Assembly (NCBI GenBank): GCA_003164155.1
Contig: PLSG01000182.1
Span: forward strand, 1 to 9,524
Origin: Parachlamydiaceae bacterium
GTDB lineage: Bacteria > Chlamydiota > Chlamydiia > Chlamydiales > Parachlamydiaceae
Reading direction: 5' to 3'
Length of the DNA stretch: 9,524 nucleotides
Shown: one piece after another, positions 1 to 7,192 of the stretch
Position numbering within the stretch: the stretch's first letter is position 1
Layout: each line of letters begins with the position of its first letter
Translations under genes and position numbers: made by a program
The notes under the pieces: model-generated
Told to the model about the DNA's origin: nothing
What the model saw: only the letters and a program-made list of their open reading frames with translations
Databases searched by the model: none

Positions 1-70
1 GGGGGTGAATAGAAAAGATATGGGCAACGCCTTGGGCTGTTGCACTGCCAGCCCTTCAGGCTGAAGAAGG
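1..70 (+). repeat. REP-like hairpin repeat, left part cut by window edge
   Basis: Seen: GGGGGTGAATA at 1-11 is the right arm of the hairpin that is complete at 9500-9521. Two further stem-loops follow: GCAAC (24-28) with GTTGC (39-43), and CAGCC (49-53) with GGCTG (59-63); an alternative pairing is CTTCA (54-58) with TGAAG (62-66). Known from memory only: paired blocks of this kind, with GGGCAACGCC and CAGCCCTTCAGGCTG, are common dispersed intergenic repeats resembling REP elements mobilised by IS200-like REP-associated transposases. No transposase is in the window. The element probably starts left of base 1. It has no coding potential. Confidence 0.55.
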
Positions 71-165
71 CTCGCATACCGTAACCTAGAGCCAATCCTA
101 TGAAAACTATACTAGAATTGAAAATAGTATTTAAAACTTTTGTTACAGAGTACTAGGAAATTTAA

Positions 166-204
166 ACGCAAAGAAACCACCAAGATCACAAAGGACGCAA
201 AGAA
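166..204 (+). repeat. Direct repeat ACGCAAAGAA, two copies
   Basis: ACGCAAAGAA occurs at 166-175 and again at 195-204, and the bases between (ACCACC, AAGATCACAAAGG) have the same purine-rich AAAG rhythm. From memory, strings of CGCAAAG/CACAAAG units are a frequent intergenic repeat in many bacterial phyla, often beside small GxxExxY-type genes. No such gene is visible here, so this is probably just a copy of the dispersed repeat. Confidence 0.45.
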
Positions 205-262
205 GGGCTTTGTTCCTTTTACAAGATGAGAAGGGTATAAGAAAAAGGGAAGGATAGGGGAG

Positions 263-382
263 ATGGCTGCTCATAGGGCTTCACATCTACTGCTTTTGAA
301 AAACAAGACGCGCGTTTGTGAGGGGAATACTATTTGTTCACCGATGGAATTTAAGTTAATATTTTTTATGATAAGACTCTGA
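263..382 (+). CDS. Possible 39-residue small protein, unproven
   Basis: An ATG at 263 opens 39 codons ending in TGA at 380-382. An AGGA at 250-253 lies 9 bases upstream, a usable Shine-Dalgarno distance. The peptide begins MAAHRASHLLLLKNK and ends FKLIFFMIRL. It has one short hydrophobic end, two cysteines and no recognisable domain. It lies in a repeat-rich non-coding stretch, and an open frame of this length is expected by chance, so I consider it more likely spurious than real. Confidence 0.13.
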   Translation: MAAHRASHLLLLKNKTRVCEGNTICSPMEFKLIFFMIRL

Positions 383-570
383 TAATGGTGAGCTTATAGG
401 AAAAAAAGTTTTAGGTTGATTAAAAGAAAGGTTCTTCTGTACAATCTTACCACTTAAAGACTTTTTCGGGGCAGGGTTTTGAAAATCTGCAAAAGCCCCA
501 CGAAATTGACAGGCCTCCTAATTTACTGACCCATCTTCTGCGCGCGGCACTGTGAATGCGCCAAGGCTCC

Positions 571-631
571 AGGAGGGTGGCTTACGCCATCCTCCTTCAG
601 GATCACTTTTCAGTCGCACTTACGAGTGCGA
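571..631. repeat. Double hairpin repeat overlapping the 3' end of the NmrA-type gene
   Basis: Two stem-loops lie in tandem. The first has an 11-bp stem (571-581 with 586-596, one G-T pair) closed by the tetraloop TTAC. The second is a perfect 7-bp stem, TCGCACT (614-620) with AGTGCGA (625-631), loop TACG. The TAA stop of the minus-strand gene (622-620) sits at the loop edge of the second hairpin. Neither stem is followed by a T-run on the minus strand, so a classical intrinsic terminator is not supported, although the position just past a gene end would suit 3'-end protection. The tandem arrangement resembles a REP unit, and CCTTCAGG is shared with the repeat at the left edge. Confidence 0.5.
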
Positions 632-1552
632 GTGGGCGAGAGGTCGGGTAGTTTCCGCGGAGAGGTATGTGCGGGAAAAGGTCTTGGTAAAATCTTCGAA
701 AGAGGTGTGTCCTTTGTTCTCAGCGGAGAGCTTTTGTGTGAGGCTAATTTTGTTTTCGTTAAATGCCTGATTCATCTCTAGCATCAGTTTAACCGAATTG
801 AGCTTCATACCGTGGGCTAGCATGCCTTTTTCAGCTTCTGCGTTAGTTAACTGCACATATTTCAGCCCCGGTTTTCCTATAGCTTTGCCAAGCAGCGCTG
901 TGGCTTCCGACATAGTAATCGCGTGCGGGCCGACATATTCAAAAACGGAATGGCCGGTAAATTTGAGCGCATGTAATAGCTCTGCGGCTTTAAGCCCAAT
1001 ATCCATTGTTGAGACCATAAGTATGCCGAGGTCTGCGCGCAAGGTGGAGGCATTGTGTCCTGTGGCTTTAATTGTAGGAATAGAAAAATTTAGGTTTTCC
1101 ATGAAAAATCCCGGACGTAGATGCAGTACGTTGAGAGAAGAAAGGGCGTTTAGTCTGCTCTCTTGGCGGAATAAGCCCTTGATGGGGCCTGTGCCGTTGG
1201 GCAGTTGTGCTCCGATAGAGCTGAGGTTAAGCACATGTGTGACTTTGGCTGCAATCAAAGCCTGCACGATGGCCTCACCGACTTTGTCCTGGAAAGAGCC
1301 TAAGTCATCAGAGTCAGGTGCAGGAGGTACAAAGCTGAACACGGCGTTGACTCCTTGGAATGCTTTGGCTAAAGCTGCGGCATCATCAAAGGCTATCTGG
1401 TAGGTTTCAGCACCTAGTTCTTTGAGGTGTTGAAGCTTTTCTTTATTCCGTCCAATTGCGCGCACTTTATGTCCGAGTTTTAGCAATTCACGGGATAATA
1501 CCTGACCGATTTGACCGGTAGCTCCCAAAATGGCATAAGTATGTTTAGTCAT
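620..1552 (-). CDS. NmrA/TMR-family NAD(P)-binding protein (atypical SDR)
   Basis: A 310-residue Rossmann-fold protein of the NmrA-like atypical short-chain dehydrogenase group, cytoplasmic. The nucleotide-binding loop GATGQIG is at residues 10-16; an Arg at 35 (AIGRN) fits binding of the NADPH 2'-phosphate. SSIGA (111-115), GPIKG (122-126) and LRPGFFMEN (145-153) are typical NmrA/TMR blocks. There is no classical YxxxK catalytic pair, so it may be an NAD(P)H-dependent reductase or a redox-sensing regulator; the substrate cannot be told. The start is supported by AAAGGA (1567-1562), 9 bases before the ATG. It lies 35 bp downstream of the barrel gene on the same strand and could be co-transcribed. 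The last 15 or so residues (ending PLAHSHS) look like an extension: the final codons and the stop lie in a hairpin repeat. Confidence 0.88.
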   Translation of the reverse strand: MTKHTYAILGATGQIGQVLSRELLKLGHKVRAIGRNKEKLQHLKELGAETYQIAFDDAAALAKAFQGVNAVFSFVPPAPDSDDLGSFQDKVGEAIVQALIAAKVTHVLNLSSIGAQLPNGTGPIKGLFRQESRLNALSSLNVLHLRPGFFMENLNFSIPTIKATGHNASTLRADLGILMVSTMDIGLKAAELLHALKFTGHSVFEYVGPHAITMSEATALLGKAIGKPGLKYVQLTNAEAEKGMLAHGMKLNSVKLMLEMNQAFNENKISLTQKLSAENKGHTSFEDFTKTFSRTYLSAETTRPLAHSHS

Positions 1553-1587
1553 GCTTGTGTATCCTTTTTTTAGTATTTAGGCATTTT

Positions 1588-2385
1588 TTACATGCGGTAT
1601 TGCAGCTCAAAGGTCAAACCCCAGCTGGTGAGGTTGGTTTTAATGTAATTGAAAGGGTAGTTAGGGTGGCTGCCGTAGTTGCGTGCGTCAAAAAACGGAA
1701 TAGCGCACAGCGCTAAATGCGGGCAGCCAGATATGCGGTAGGTGATGGGCAAGTCGAGGCGGTAGTGCAGGCGGTCGGCCACCTTTTGGGTGACAGGATC
1801 ATTTTCTTTATCGTGTGTCACCTTGCAGGTGGTGTCATAGGGGATTTTGATTTTAAAATTCAAGCCCGCTTCAAGTTGTTCACAGATATGTATCCAGCTC
1901 AAAAAGCCTATGGTGCCATATGGAAAACGGGTTTTAAAATGTAGGTGGATGGGGCTAGGAGACGTGAAGTGGTTCTTGTCGACAGCGTAGCCAACTCCCA
2001 GGAATGGAGTGAAAGCGGCTTGATAATTTTCCTTTTGTTGAATGGTATAGCCGAAGCGTCCTTCAATGCAGGCGTCGGTAAGATGCGAGCTCAAACGGCT
2101 TTTTGAAGCAGAGTGTCCTTGCAATTTCCCGTAGGCATAGAGGGCGTCAAAGCCCACATACCATCCAAATCTCTTTAAGCGGTCATAACCCAGTCTAACC
2201 CCTAAGGCATTACCGTGCTGTTTGGTGCCCCCTTCCTTGGTGCGGCTCACATAATACCACTCAGGACCTACATAAAATTGGTTGCGATTCAGGGATTCGT
2301 CAAAGGCGCATCTTTCATAGGCGTTCCCTTCGCGGCAAGAAATGAGAGCGAAAATTAAAATGAAAATCAGTCGATGGTTTTTCAT
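1588..2385 (-). CDS. Outer-membrane beta-barrel protein, chlamydia-like family
   Basis: A 265-residue exported protein. Residues 1-22 form a signal peptide: a KNHR basic start, a hydrophobic core (LIFILIFALIS), then cleavage probably after GNA (22). LISC (14-17) also fits a lipobox, so lipoprotein processing at Cys17 is an alternative. The mature part alternates aromatic/hydrophobic and polar residues with many Tyr, Phe and Gly, as in barrel strands (FYVGPEWYYV, GWYVGFDALYAYG, FTPFLGVGY). The last strand, WGLTFELQYRM, resembles an outer-membrane C-terminal strand, though it ends in Met rather than Phe or Tyr. From memory it resembles a family of putative outer-membrane proteins in Parachlamydia-like genomes; not checked. 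The Shine-Dalgarno is weak (CGGGTATACACAT before the ATG). It is the first minus-strand gene reading out of the divergent intergenic region. Pore, adhesin or structural role is unknown. Confidence 0.72.
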   Translation of the reverse strand: MKNHRLIFILIFALISCREGNAYERCAFDESLNRNQFYVGPEWYYVSRTKEGGTKQHGNALGVRLGYDRLKRFGWYVGFDALYAYGKLQGHSASKSRLSSHLTDACIEGRFGYTIQQKENYQAAFTPFLGVGYAVDKNHFTSPSPIHLHFKTRFPYGTIGFLSWIHICEQLEAGLNFKIKIPYDTTCKVTHDKENDPVTQKVADRLHYRLDLPITYRISGCPHLALCAIPFFDARNYGSHPNYPFNYIKTNLTSWGLTFELQYRM

Positions 2386-2630
2386 ATGTGTATACCCGAT
2401 ATGTAGTGAAAATGACTTAAACCTTGTTAACTTTGCTACGTCGGCACTCCTATGCTCTCACGCAATATTTGCCACTTCCAGGGCTTCAGGGGAGCGTTCA
2501 GTTACTGGCTGAGGCGATAGTACAATAGATACAGGAAAGTATCAAAAAATCAAATCATTATTTACTTGATTCTTATTTGAAAAAACTAGATGTTGGCAAA
2601 AAAAGCAGCTTAACACATTAGGAGATACAC
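2386..2630. promoter_or_regulatory. Divergent intergenic region serving both transcription units
   Basis: These 245 bp separate the minus-strand barrel gene from the plus-strand run, so promoters for both should be here. For the plus strand, TTGATT at 2566-2571 could be a -35 element with a poor -10 near 2589-2594. For the minus strand, TTAACA (2430-2425) matches the -35 consensus at 5 of 6 positions, but no good -10 is seen. TTGATT is also one arm of an inverted repeat with AATCAA (2548-2553), and TCAAAT (2550-2555) mirrors ATTTGA (2575-2580), so the AT-rich block 2548-2580 could be an operator. AGGAG at 2620-2624 is the Shine-Dalgarno of the plus-strand gene. The region from about 2460 to 2520 shows nothing further. 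Confidence 0.4.
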
Positions 2631-3332
2631 ATGAAGCCTTTAGTGAAGCATTTAGTATGGAAGCCATTGGTTCAATTATGCCTGCTGTTTACAGTTTTTT
2701 CGGTCGAGGCCAAAGAGCTGGTCGTGCGAGATCCCCAGGGAGACACCTTTGTGATGGATCTCAACCACGAAGAGAGCTTTGCCGAGGTTTTGGAATTGTT
2801 GGAAAGCGATTTCGGAGAACAACCCTGCATGCTCGATTTTAAAGCCAATGCTTTAATAGCTGCCAACGATAGAGCCGTCACGCAAATGGTGCTGCGCAAC
2901 TATCAGTCTATCGTGAGCGCCAGTGAGAAGGCTGATATAAGCTTTATCGTCAATACTTTGGGGATGAGCTCTCTGATCTCTATCACCAAAAATAAGTCAG
3001 CTTTGAAGAAGGCAGGACAGCGCATTGACAACATTCACCCCCTGCGCTTTTTGATGTGCGTGTTTACGGACGAACAGATGAAAGCTTCTATGGAGGCTAT
3101 GCAAAGCAGAAATTGGATATGGGATGAATTTACTTCCGGTCTGCTGCGCAGCTTAGAGGAGGAGACATCTCGCAACAATCTCAAAGAATTTCTTGGTGAC
3201 TTTGCCACCCAATTGGGCATAAGTGTCGATTTGATTAGTCCGTCGATAAACAAGCGGCAGTGGATGCAATTTATCAAGATACTGATCCAGAAAATTCCCA
3301 GAGATTCTAGTGCTGGCAGATACGACATGTAG
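2631..3332 (+). CDS. Secreted protein of a putative chlamydia-like family, function unknown
   Basis: A 233-residue protein with a clear Sec signal peptide: Lys-containing N-terminus, hydrophobic stretch at about 12-24, and cleavage likely after VEA (27) before KELVV. The mature protein starts with strand-like sequence (ELVVRDPQGDTFVMDL) and then is mainly helical. Distinctive blocks are DISFIVNTLG (102-111), IHPLRFL (135-141), RNNLKEFL (181-188) and the C-terminal RYDM. I associate these with a multi-copy family of secreted proteins in chlamydia-like bacteria, from memory only; no function is known to me. There are only two cysteines in the mature part (66 and 143). AGGAG (2620-2624), 6 bases before the ATG, fixes the start. 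The next gene begins 16 bp after the stop, so this is probably the first gene of the glycosyltransferase run. Confidence 0.7.
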   Translation: MKPLVKHLVWKPLVQLCLLFTVFSVEAKELVVRDPQGDTFVMDLNHEESFAEVLELLESDFGEQPCMLDFKANALIAANDRAVTQMVLRNYQSIVSASEKADISFIVNTLGMSSLISITKNKSALKKAGQRIDNIHPLRFLMCVFTDEQMKASMEAMQSRNWIWDEFTSGLLRSLEEETSRNNLKEFLGDFATQLGISVDLISPSINKRQWMQFIKILIQKIPRDSSAGRYDM

Positions 3333-3348
3333 ATTTGGGGCATAAAAG

Positions 3349-6138
3349 ATGCAGGCAAAAGTTTCCAGTCATTATGCAAAACAAGTTAGGGCAGAGTTCA
3401 CGGCGCTTTTTGCCAAGCACAGCGCTGGTACGGCAGCTTTTCAGGGCGCGCTGATCGCGTGTATCGCCCACTGTTTTCATCTGACCGCTCTGCACCTATC
3501 AAATTGCGCTAAGGCCAAGATTATCGTGGGTAACCTTATCAGATGCTGCCCCTACACAGCAGAGCTCGCGGCTGAGCATCCGCTGTCGCAATTTTTAGAG
3601 CGCTTTATTCCCCAAAAAAGAGAAGAGAAAAAATTTCTGATAGCTGTGCTCTATGGTCTATATTATGGTGACGTGGATCTTGCCCAGCATACGCTTCAAA
3701 ATCAAGTAGAGCGCTTTGATTTTTTTCTTTTACAGATTTTAGCCGAGACGGTGAGTCGGGCGACGCTCGTCAAGGCTTTAAAGGCCTTATCTTTGGATAA
3801 CCAGGTTTTTCTGATCTGCTATGTGGTCAATCGTTACCGGGAAGGTTCTTTTTATATTCTCAACGCATTGATGAAAATTTTTTCGAAAAAAATGTGTCCG
3901 AGGGGCTCAGTGAATGGCGAAGAAAAGCTTTGCAAGCTTATCGCCAATCTGAGAAGCCACTATTTCGACAGCCATTATCTATATAGCTTGCTGGTAGATA
4001 GGGAGGAAGTAGATGCGCTAGCCGTTGCCGAAATTTTCGACGCGCTGCAAGCATACGCTTTGGAAGAAACGGATTGCGTGCACAAGCTTTTGCAGGAGGT
4101 GATTAAGGTGATGGTAGACTCCCCCGTACGAGTCTTCGAAGAGCTGGAAGAGATGCGCAATCCGCAAAGCTCCGCCTTGCCATCTTCGAGTTCAGCCAGG
4201 CAAAGAGCTGAAATGCAAAGAGAGAATTTGCGCCTCAGCTTCAAGTCCTTTCTTGCGCACGATTATACCAGCGAACAGCTGTGTGCGTTTTTTAAAGTTT
4301 TTGGACTTAGAAACCATTTGCCGCCGCTCATCGTAGGGCATAAAGAACGTCCAGAGCGTTCCCTCTTGGATAAACTTCAATACCTGCATCATCTTTTCAG
4401 CCATCCCACCATCTTACTACAGGTGGATGGCCAAGAAATTCTCAACCTTTTTTCCTTTGTACACAATTTTTCGATGCATTTGGAGGCATTTTGCTTTCAT
4501 CCTGCCGTGTTTCAAAGCGGTTTCAGTCAGCTGGCCTGCGCTATGCCGACCAAAGGCAAATCGTTGGAAAGAGGAGGGTGCTTGGCATCCCTTTTGCAGT
4601 CCATTAATGCCCTGGAAAGGATACTCAATGCAAAATTAAACATGTCATCAGATGCACCTCAGGGCGTCCTTCAGTCAGATTGTCGGCTAATCGGAGATTT
4701 TTGCATGGTGGTTTTTGACCAGTCCCGCGCCCGATTATTTGCCAAAAACCAGCTATTTATCCAGAAGCTCATGTGCAGGTATAAATGCAAGATCATGCAC
4801 ATTTCTGAAGATCAGGCTTTGGAGTTAGCAGCAAAAATAGGTGTGAAAGCACTCTTGGACACCACAGGCAGGGGGGAGATGGGTTATGGAGGAGCACGCA
4901 ATTGTGTCTTTTTGTTGACGGCGGTTTTGAGACATGCTTTTAAGCTGGGGAAAAGGTCTTTTCATGAAGTTCTGCAAATGGATGATTGCGCCCTGCGCGC
5001 CCTTTTTGATCAATTTACATTGGGGGGCGCCGCAGATTCGCCGCTCAGCCCTTGTGGCGATACATTGTGGATGATCGATGACGACATGGAAATCCCTTTA
5101 TCCCATCTCTTTTCTTACGCTCTTTTTGCCGGAAACTTTTCAAAGGAATATGCCTATAGCGGCGCATTTGGCTATGGGAGAGGGACAAAATACCACATTT
5201 ACTTTCATTATCTCCAAGATGTTTTTAATCATCCGCTTCGAAATTTTATGACTACTCAATGGCTCCAAACGACTACCCCGGCTTTGATGTCGGAATATGT
5301 GGGAAAACCCAAAGTCGGTTTGAATCTTCCCCTCGGATCCGAAGAGGCGCATTTGAAGCTAAATCAGCAAATCAGCTTTTTCTTAACTCCTTCCTACCAT
5401 TTAGCCGGCACGCGCTATCCGACGAGGCAAATTCCCATAAATTTTTTTGTGGGCTTGGAAGAGTACCTTAAAAAATTCCTGCCCTATGCCTTGGGCGTGG
5501 AGCTCACTGTCTTTTTAGTCGATGCCACAAATAGTTTGGGGCGTTGCATCTTGCCCTGGAAGGATAAAAATGCTGCTCTGTCCTTTTCCTGTTTGCGCAG
5601 TGTCTTTAAGCATATGGGCGACCCGGCCCTGAAAGTGCACATGCAGCGGCGATTCTGGAAGAATGTGCATGATCTTTTGCACAGCATGCCGTGTAAAGGC
5701 AAGCTGTCTGGAACGCTGCACTACCTTTGTGGATTAGATGTGGATGCCTACCTTGCATCGCTCCAAAAAGGAAAGGCATTAGAGCTTTCCGAATGCAATT
5801 CTTTAAAGGCCATCGGAGAACTATATAAATTGTTTAAAAAAGATGCTTTAGTGTTTTCTGAATTTATTGGGTATGTGATAGAATGCATTGATGCCTCTAC
5901 AAAGCCTGTACGAAGAGGGGAGGGAGAATCTCTTCCGCTTTGGCATTCGGCCTGCATCGAGCATTCTGTGGATTTTGGCGCCTTGCTCGATTGCGCTAAA
6001 GAGCATGTGGAAAGACGACATGGGATAGCCCTGGCTGAATATCCCCTGACCGGTGGGTTTTGGTTGCTAGCTCACGCTGTAGGGGCTGGTGAATTCTGTG
6101 ACATCATTGGGCGGCTCATAAGCGAAAAAGAGGCTTAA
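3349..6138 (+). CDS. Large protein with a GT-A-like glycosyltransferase core
   Basis: A 929-residue protein without signal peptide or clear membrane segment, so probably cytoplasmic or delivered by another route. Residues 1 to about 430 are predominantly helical, with a Ser-rich hinge at 274-283. The core, about 445-700, has the order of a GT-A enzyme: a strand ending in a sugar-nucleotide-site-like FDQSR (456-460), a helix with KNQLF, then DTTGRGEMGYGGARN (504-518), comparable to the GxxxARN block of GT2-type enzymes, and MIDDDMEIP (575-583), whose DDD at 577-579 fits the metal-binding DxD motif. The remainder (about 750-929) is again helical. An in-frame TAA at 3343-3345 makes the ATG at 3349 the first possible start; the Shine-Dalgarno is weak (TTGGGGC). 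The gene sits between the secreted-protein gene and two GT4 genes. Donor and acceptor are unknown. The glycosyltransferase call rests on motifs alone. Confidence 0.6.
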   Translation: MQAKVSSHYAKQVRAEFTALFAKHSAGTAAFQGALIACIAHCFHLTALHLSNCAKAKIIVGNLIRCCPYTAELAAEHPLSQFLERFIPQKREEKKFLIAVLYGLYYGDVDLAQHTLQNQVERFDFFLLQILAETVSRATLVKALKALSLDNQVFLICYVVNRYREGSFYILNALMKIFSKKMCPRGSVNGEEKLCKLIANLRSHYFDSHYLYSLLVDREEVDALAVAEIFDALQAYALEETDCVHKLLQEVIKVMVDSPVRVFEELEEMRNPQSSALPSSSSARQRAEMQRENLRLSFKSFLAHDYTSEQLCAFFKVFGLRNHLPPLIVGHKERPERSLLDKLQYLHHLFSHPTILLQVDGQEILNLFSFVHNFSMHLEAFCFHPAVFQSGFSQLACAMPTKGKSLERGGCLASLLQSINALERILNAKLNMSSDAPQGVLQSDCRLIGDFCMVVFDQSRARLFAKNQLFIQKLMCRYKCKIMHISEDQALELAAKIGVKALLDTTGRGEMGYGGARNCVFLLTAVLRHAFKLGKRSFHEVLQMDDCALRALFDQFTLGGAADSPLSPCGDTLWMIDDDMEIPLSHLFSYALFAGNFSKEYAYSGAFGYGRGTKYHIYFHYLQDVFNHPLRNFMTTQWLQTTTPALMSEYVGKPKVGLNLPLGSEEAHLKLNQQISFFLTPSYHLAGTRYPTRQIPINFFVGLEEYLKKFLPYALGVELTVFLVDATNSLGRCILPWKDKNAALSFSCLRSVFKHMGDPALKVHMQRRFWKNVHDLLHSMPCKGKLSGTLHYLCGLDVDAYLASLQKGKALELSECNSLKAIGELYKLFKKDALVFSEFIGYVIECIDASTKPVRRGEGESLPLWHSACIEHSVDFGALLDCAKEHVERRHGIALAEYPLTGGFWLLAHAVGAGEFCDIIGRLISEKEA

Positions 6139-6144
6139 TAATCT

Positions 6145-7173
6145 ATGCAACCTGTTCTGTTCATCGATGGCCACTGTGCTGTTCCATACGATCATACCTC
6201 GCTCTCTTCTGATGCTCTGGGAGGGACCGAAGCTACAGTTATCAGAATTGCCGAAAAGCTTAGCGAACGGGTTCCCGTTGTAGTCTTGCAAGACAAAAGG
6301 CAAAGCATCAGTAAATCGAAAAACGTCTCTTACTGCCCTATGGGGATAGATATCGAATCTATCAAATGGCAGGCGATCATCGCCATTAGAAATCCTCCTC
6401 TTGGCATCATGCTTCGAAGCCTGTTTAAAGACACTCCCATATGGGTTTGGGTGCATGATCTGATCACGTTATTCACACTCGATTACCTAAGGAAAATGGC
6501 AGATAAAGGTATTGGCTATATCGTCGTTTCAGACTTTCAAAAAAAGCAAATCGAAGATTTGCAAGAAGTTGATGCCTACTTGCCTGTGATGCCCATTATA
6601 AAACGCATCTATAACCCCATTGACGATGATCTGTTGCCGGACGATACCCAAGTCGACCTAAACAAGTTGGCTTTTATCAGTGCGCCACTGAAAGGTTTAG
6701 AATATACCTTGCACGCCTTTCAGATTGCCAGAGAAGCTAATCCCGACTTTGAGCTTTGGGTAGCTAATCCGGGCTATCAGGCAGGCCTTGCGGCGCAGGC
6801 CAATCTGCAGCGCAGCGCACACCCCAACGTCAGATTTTTGGGTGGTCTGTCCCATCGCGATTGCCTCAAGCTCGTGCGCCAGAGCTTGTGCCTATTTTAT
6901 TTAAACCCTATTTTTCCCGAGACTTTTGGTCTTGTCCTGGCAGAATCGAACGCCGTGGGGACTCCGGTATTGGCGCATCCTTTAGGTGCTGTGCAAGAAG
7001 TGGTTTTGGATAAGCGACAGGTGATGAATACCTATGACTTACCAGCCGTGATTGAGCGGCTGATGCAGTGGCATGCAGGGGAGCGCCCAAAGGTAGAAGC
7101 GGTCGAGGCTTTTCGCCTCTCAAATATTATCGAGCATTGGCATGCCCTCTTGCTTACGACTCTTAACCCTTAA
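6145..7173 (+). CDS. GT4-family (GT-B) glycosyltransferase, first of a tandem pair
   Basis: A 342-residue retaining-type glycosyltransferase of the GT4 group, cytoplasmic or membrane-peripheral, with no signal peptide. The N-terminal domain has ALGGTEATV (24-32) and a WVHDL block with His104. The C-terminal donor-binding domain begins near RIYNPID and contains the phosphate-contacting Lys183 (LKGLEYTLHAF), ANPGY, and the EX7E motif Glu259-Glu267 in PETFGLVLAES, followed by NAVGTPVLAHPLG. This order is diagnostic of GT4. Its length is at the short end for the family. It starts 6 bp after the preceding stop; its Shine-Dalgarno AAGAGG (6128-6133) lies inside the end of that gene, which suggests coupled translation. 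It aligns without gaps over most of its length with the next gene at roughly 50% identity by eye, and the key residues fall at identical numbers. The sugar transferred cannot be inferred. Confidence 0.88.
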   Translation: MQPVLFIDGHCAVPYDHTSLSSDALGGTEATVIRIAEKLSERVPVVVLQDKRQSISKSKNVSYCPMGIDIESIKWQAIIAIRNPPLGIMLRSLFKDTPIWVWVHDLITLFTLDYLRKMADKGIGYIVVSDFQKKQIEDLQEVDAYLPVMPIIKRIYNPIDDDLLPDDTQVDLNKLAFISAPLKGLEYTLHAFQIAREANPDFELWVANPGYQAGLAAQANLQRSAHPNVRFLGGLSHRDCLKLVRQSLCLFYLNPIFPETFGLVLAESNAVGTPVLAHPLGAVQEVVLDKRQVMNTYDLPAVIERLMQWHAGERPKVEAVEAFRLSNIIEHWHALLLTTLNP

Positions 7174-7174
7174 C

Positions 7175-7192
7175 ATGCACATACCGCCATGA
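7175..7192 (+). promoter_or_regulatory. Five-codon leader frame overlapping the next start (ATGA)
   Basis: ATG at 7175 opens the short frame MHIPP, whose TGA (7190-7192) overlaps the ATG of the second GT4 gene in an ATGA junction. No Shine-Dalgarno precedes either ATG clearly. The arrangement could let ribosomes finishing the previous gene re-initiate into the next. It may equally be chance in a 15-bp gap. Confidence 0.2.

Larger units (their letters stand above)
71..540. other. AT-rich non-coding stretch without a convincing gene
   Basis: No long reading frame with protein-like composition appears here on either strand. Small things seen: an inverted repeat ATACTA (109-114) / TAGTAT (125-130) with a 10-nt spacer; the CGCAAAG repeats at 166-204; a 39-codon open frame at 263-382; and GGGGC (468-472) facing GCCCC (495-499) around an A/T-rich loop. 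The base composition is clearly more AT-rich than the gene block. It could be an old mobile-element scar or ordinary intergenic DNA between repeat copies. Confidence 0.5.

Noticed and set aside
166..204. A short CRISPR-like array
   Set aside because: Only two 10-bp copies with a 19-bp gap that itself resembles the repeat; no consistent repeat-spacer structure and no cas genes.
552..770. A 72-codon plus-strand frame including HPPSGSLFSRTYECEW
   Set aside because: It reads through the hairpin repeat and then antisense through the NmrA-type gene. No Shine-Dalgarno and no domain; best explained as a translated repeat.
798..1403. A 201-codon plus-strand frame antisense to the NmrA-type gene
   Set aside because: It has no recognisable domain and lies wholly within a gene with clear Rossmann motifs and a good ribosome binding site; it is a shadow frame.
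2335..2385. Lipoprotein signal (LISC) at the start of the barrel protein
   Set aside because: The motif fits, but a plain signal-peptidase I site (GNA) follows and the mature protein looks like a transmembrane barrel. Kept only as an alternative.
3349..6138. Large clostridial-type toxin glucosyltransferase
   Set aside because: The order GGARN then DDD fits GT2-type GT-A enzymes better than the toxin GT44 pattern, and no protease or translocation domain is seen.
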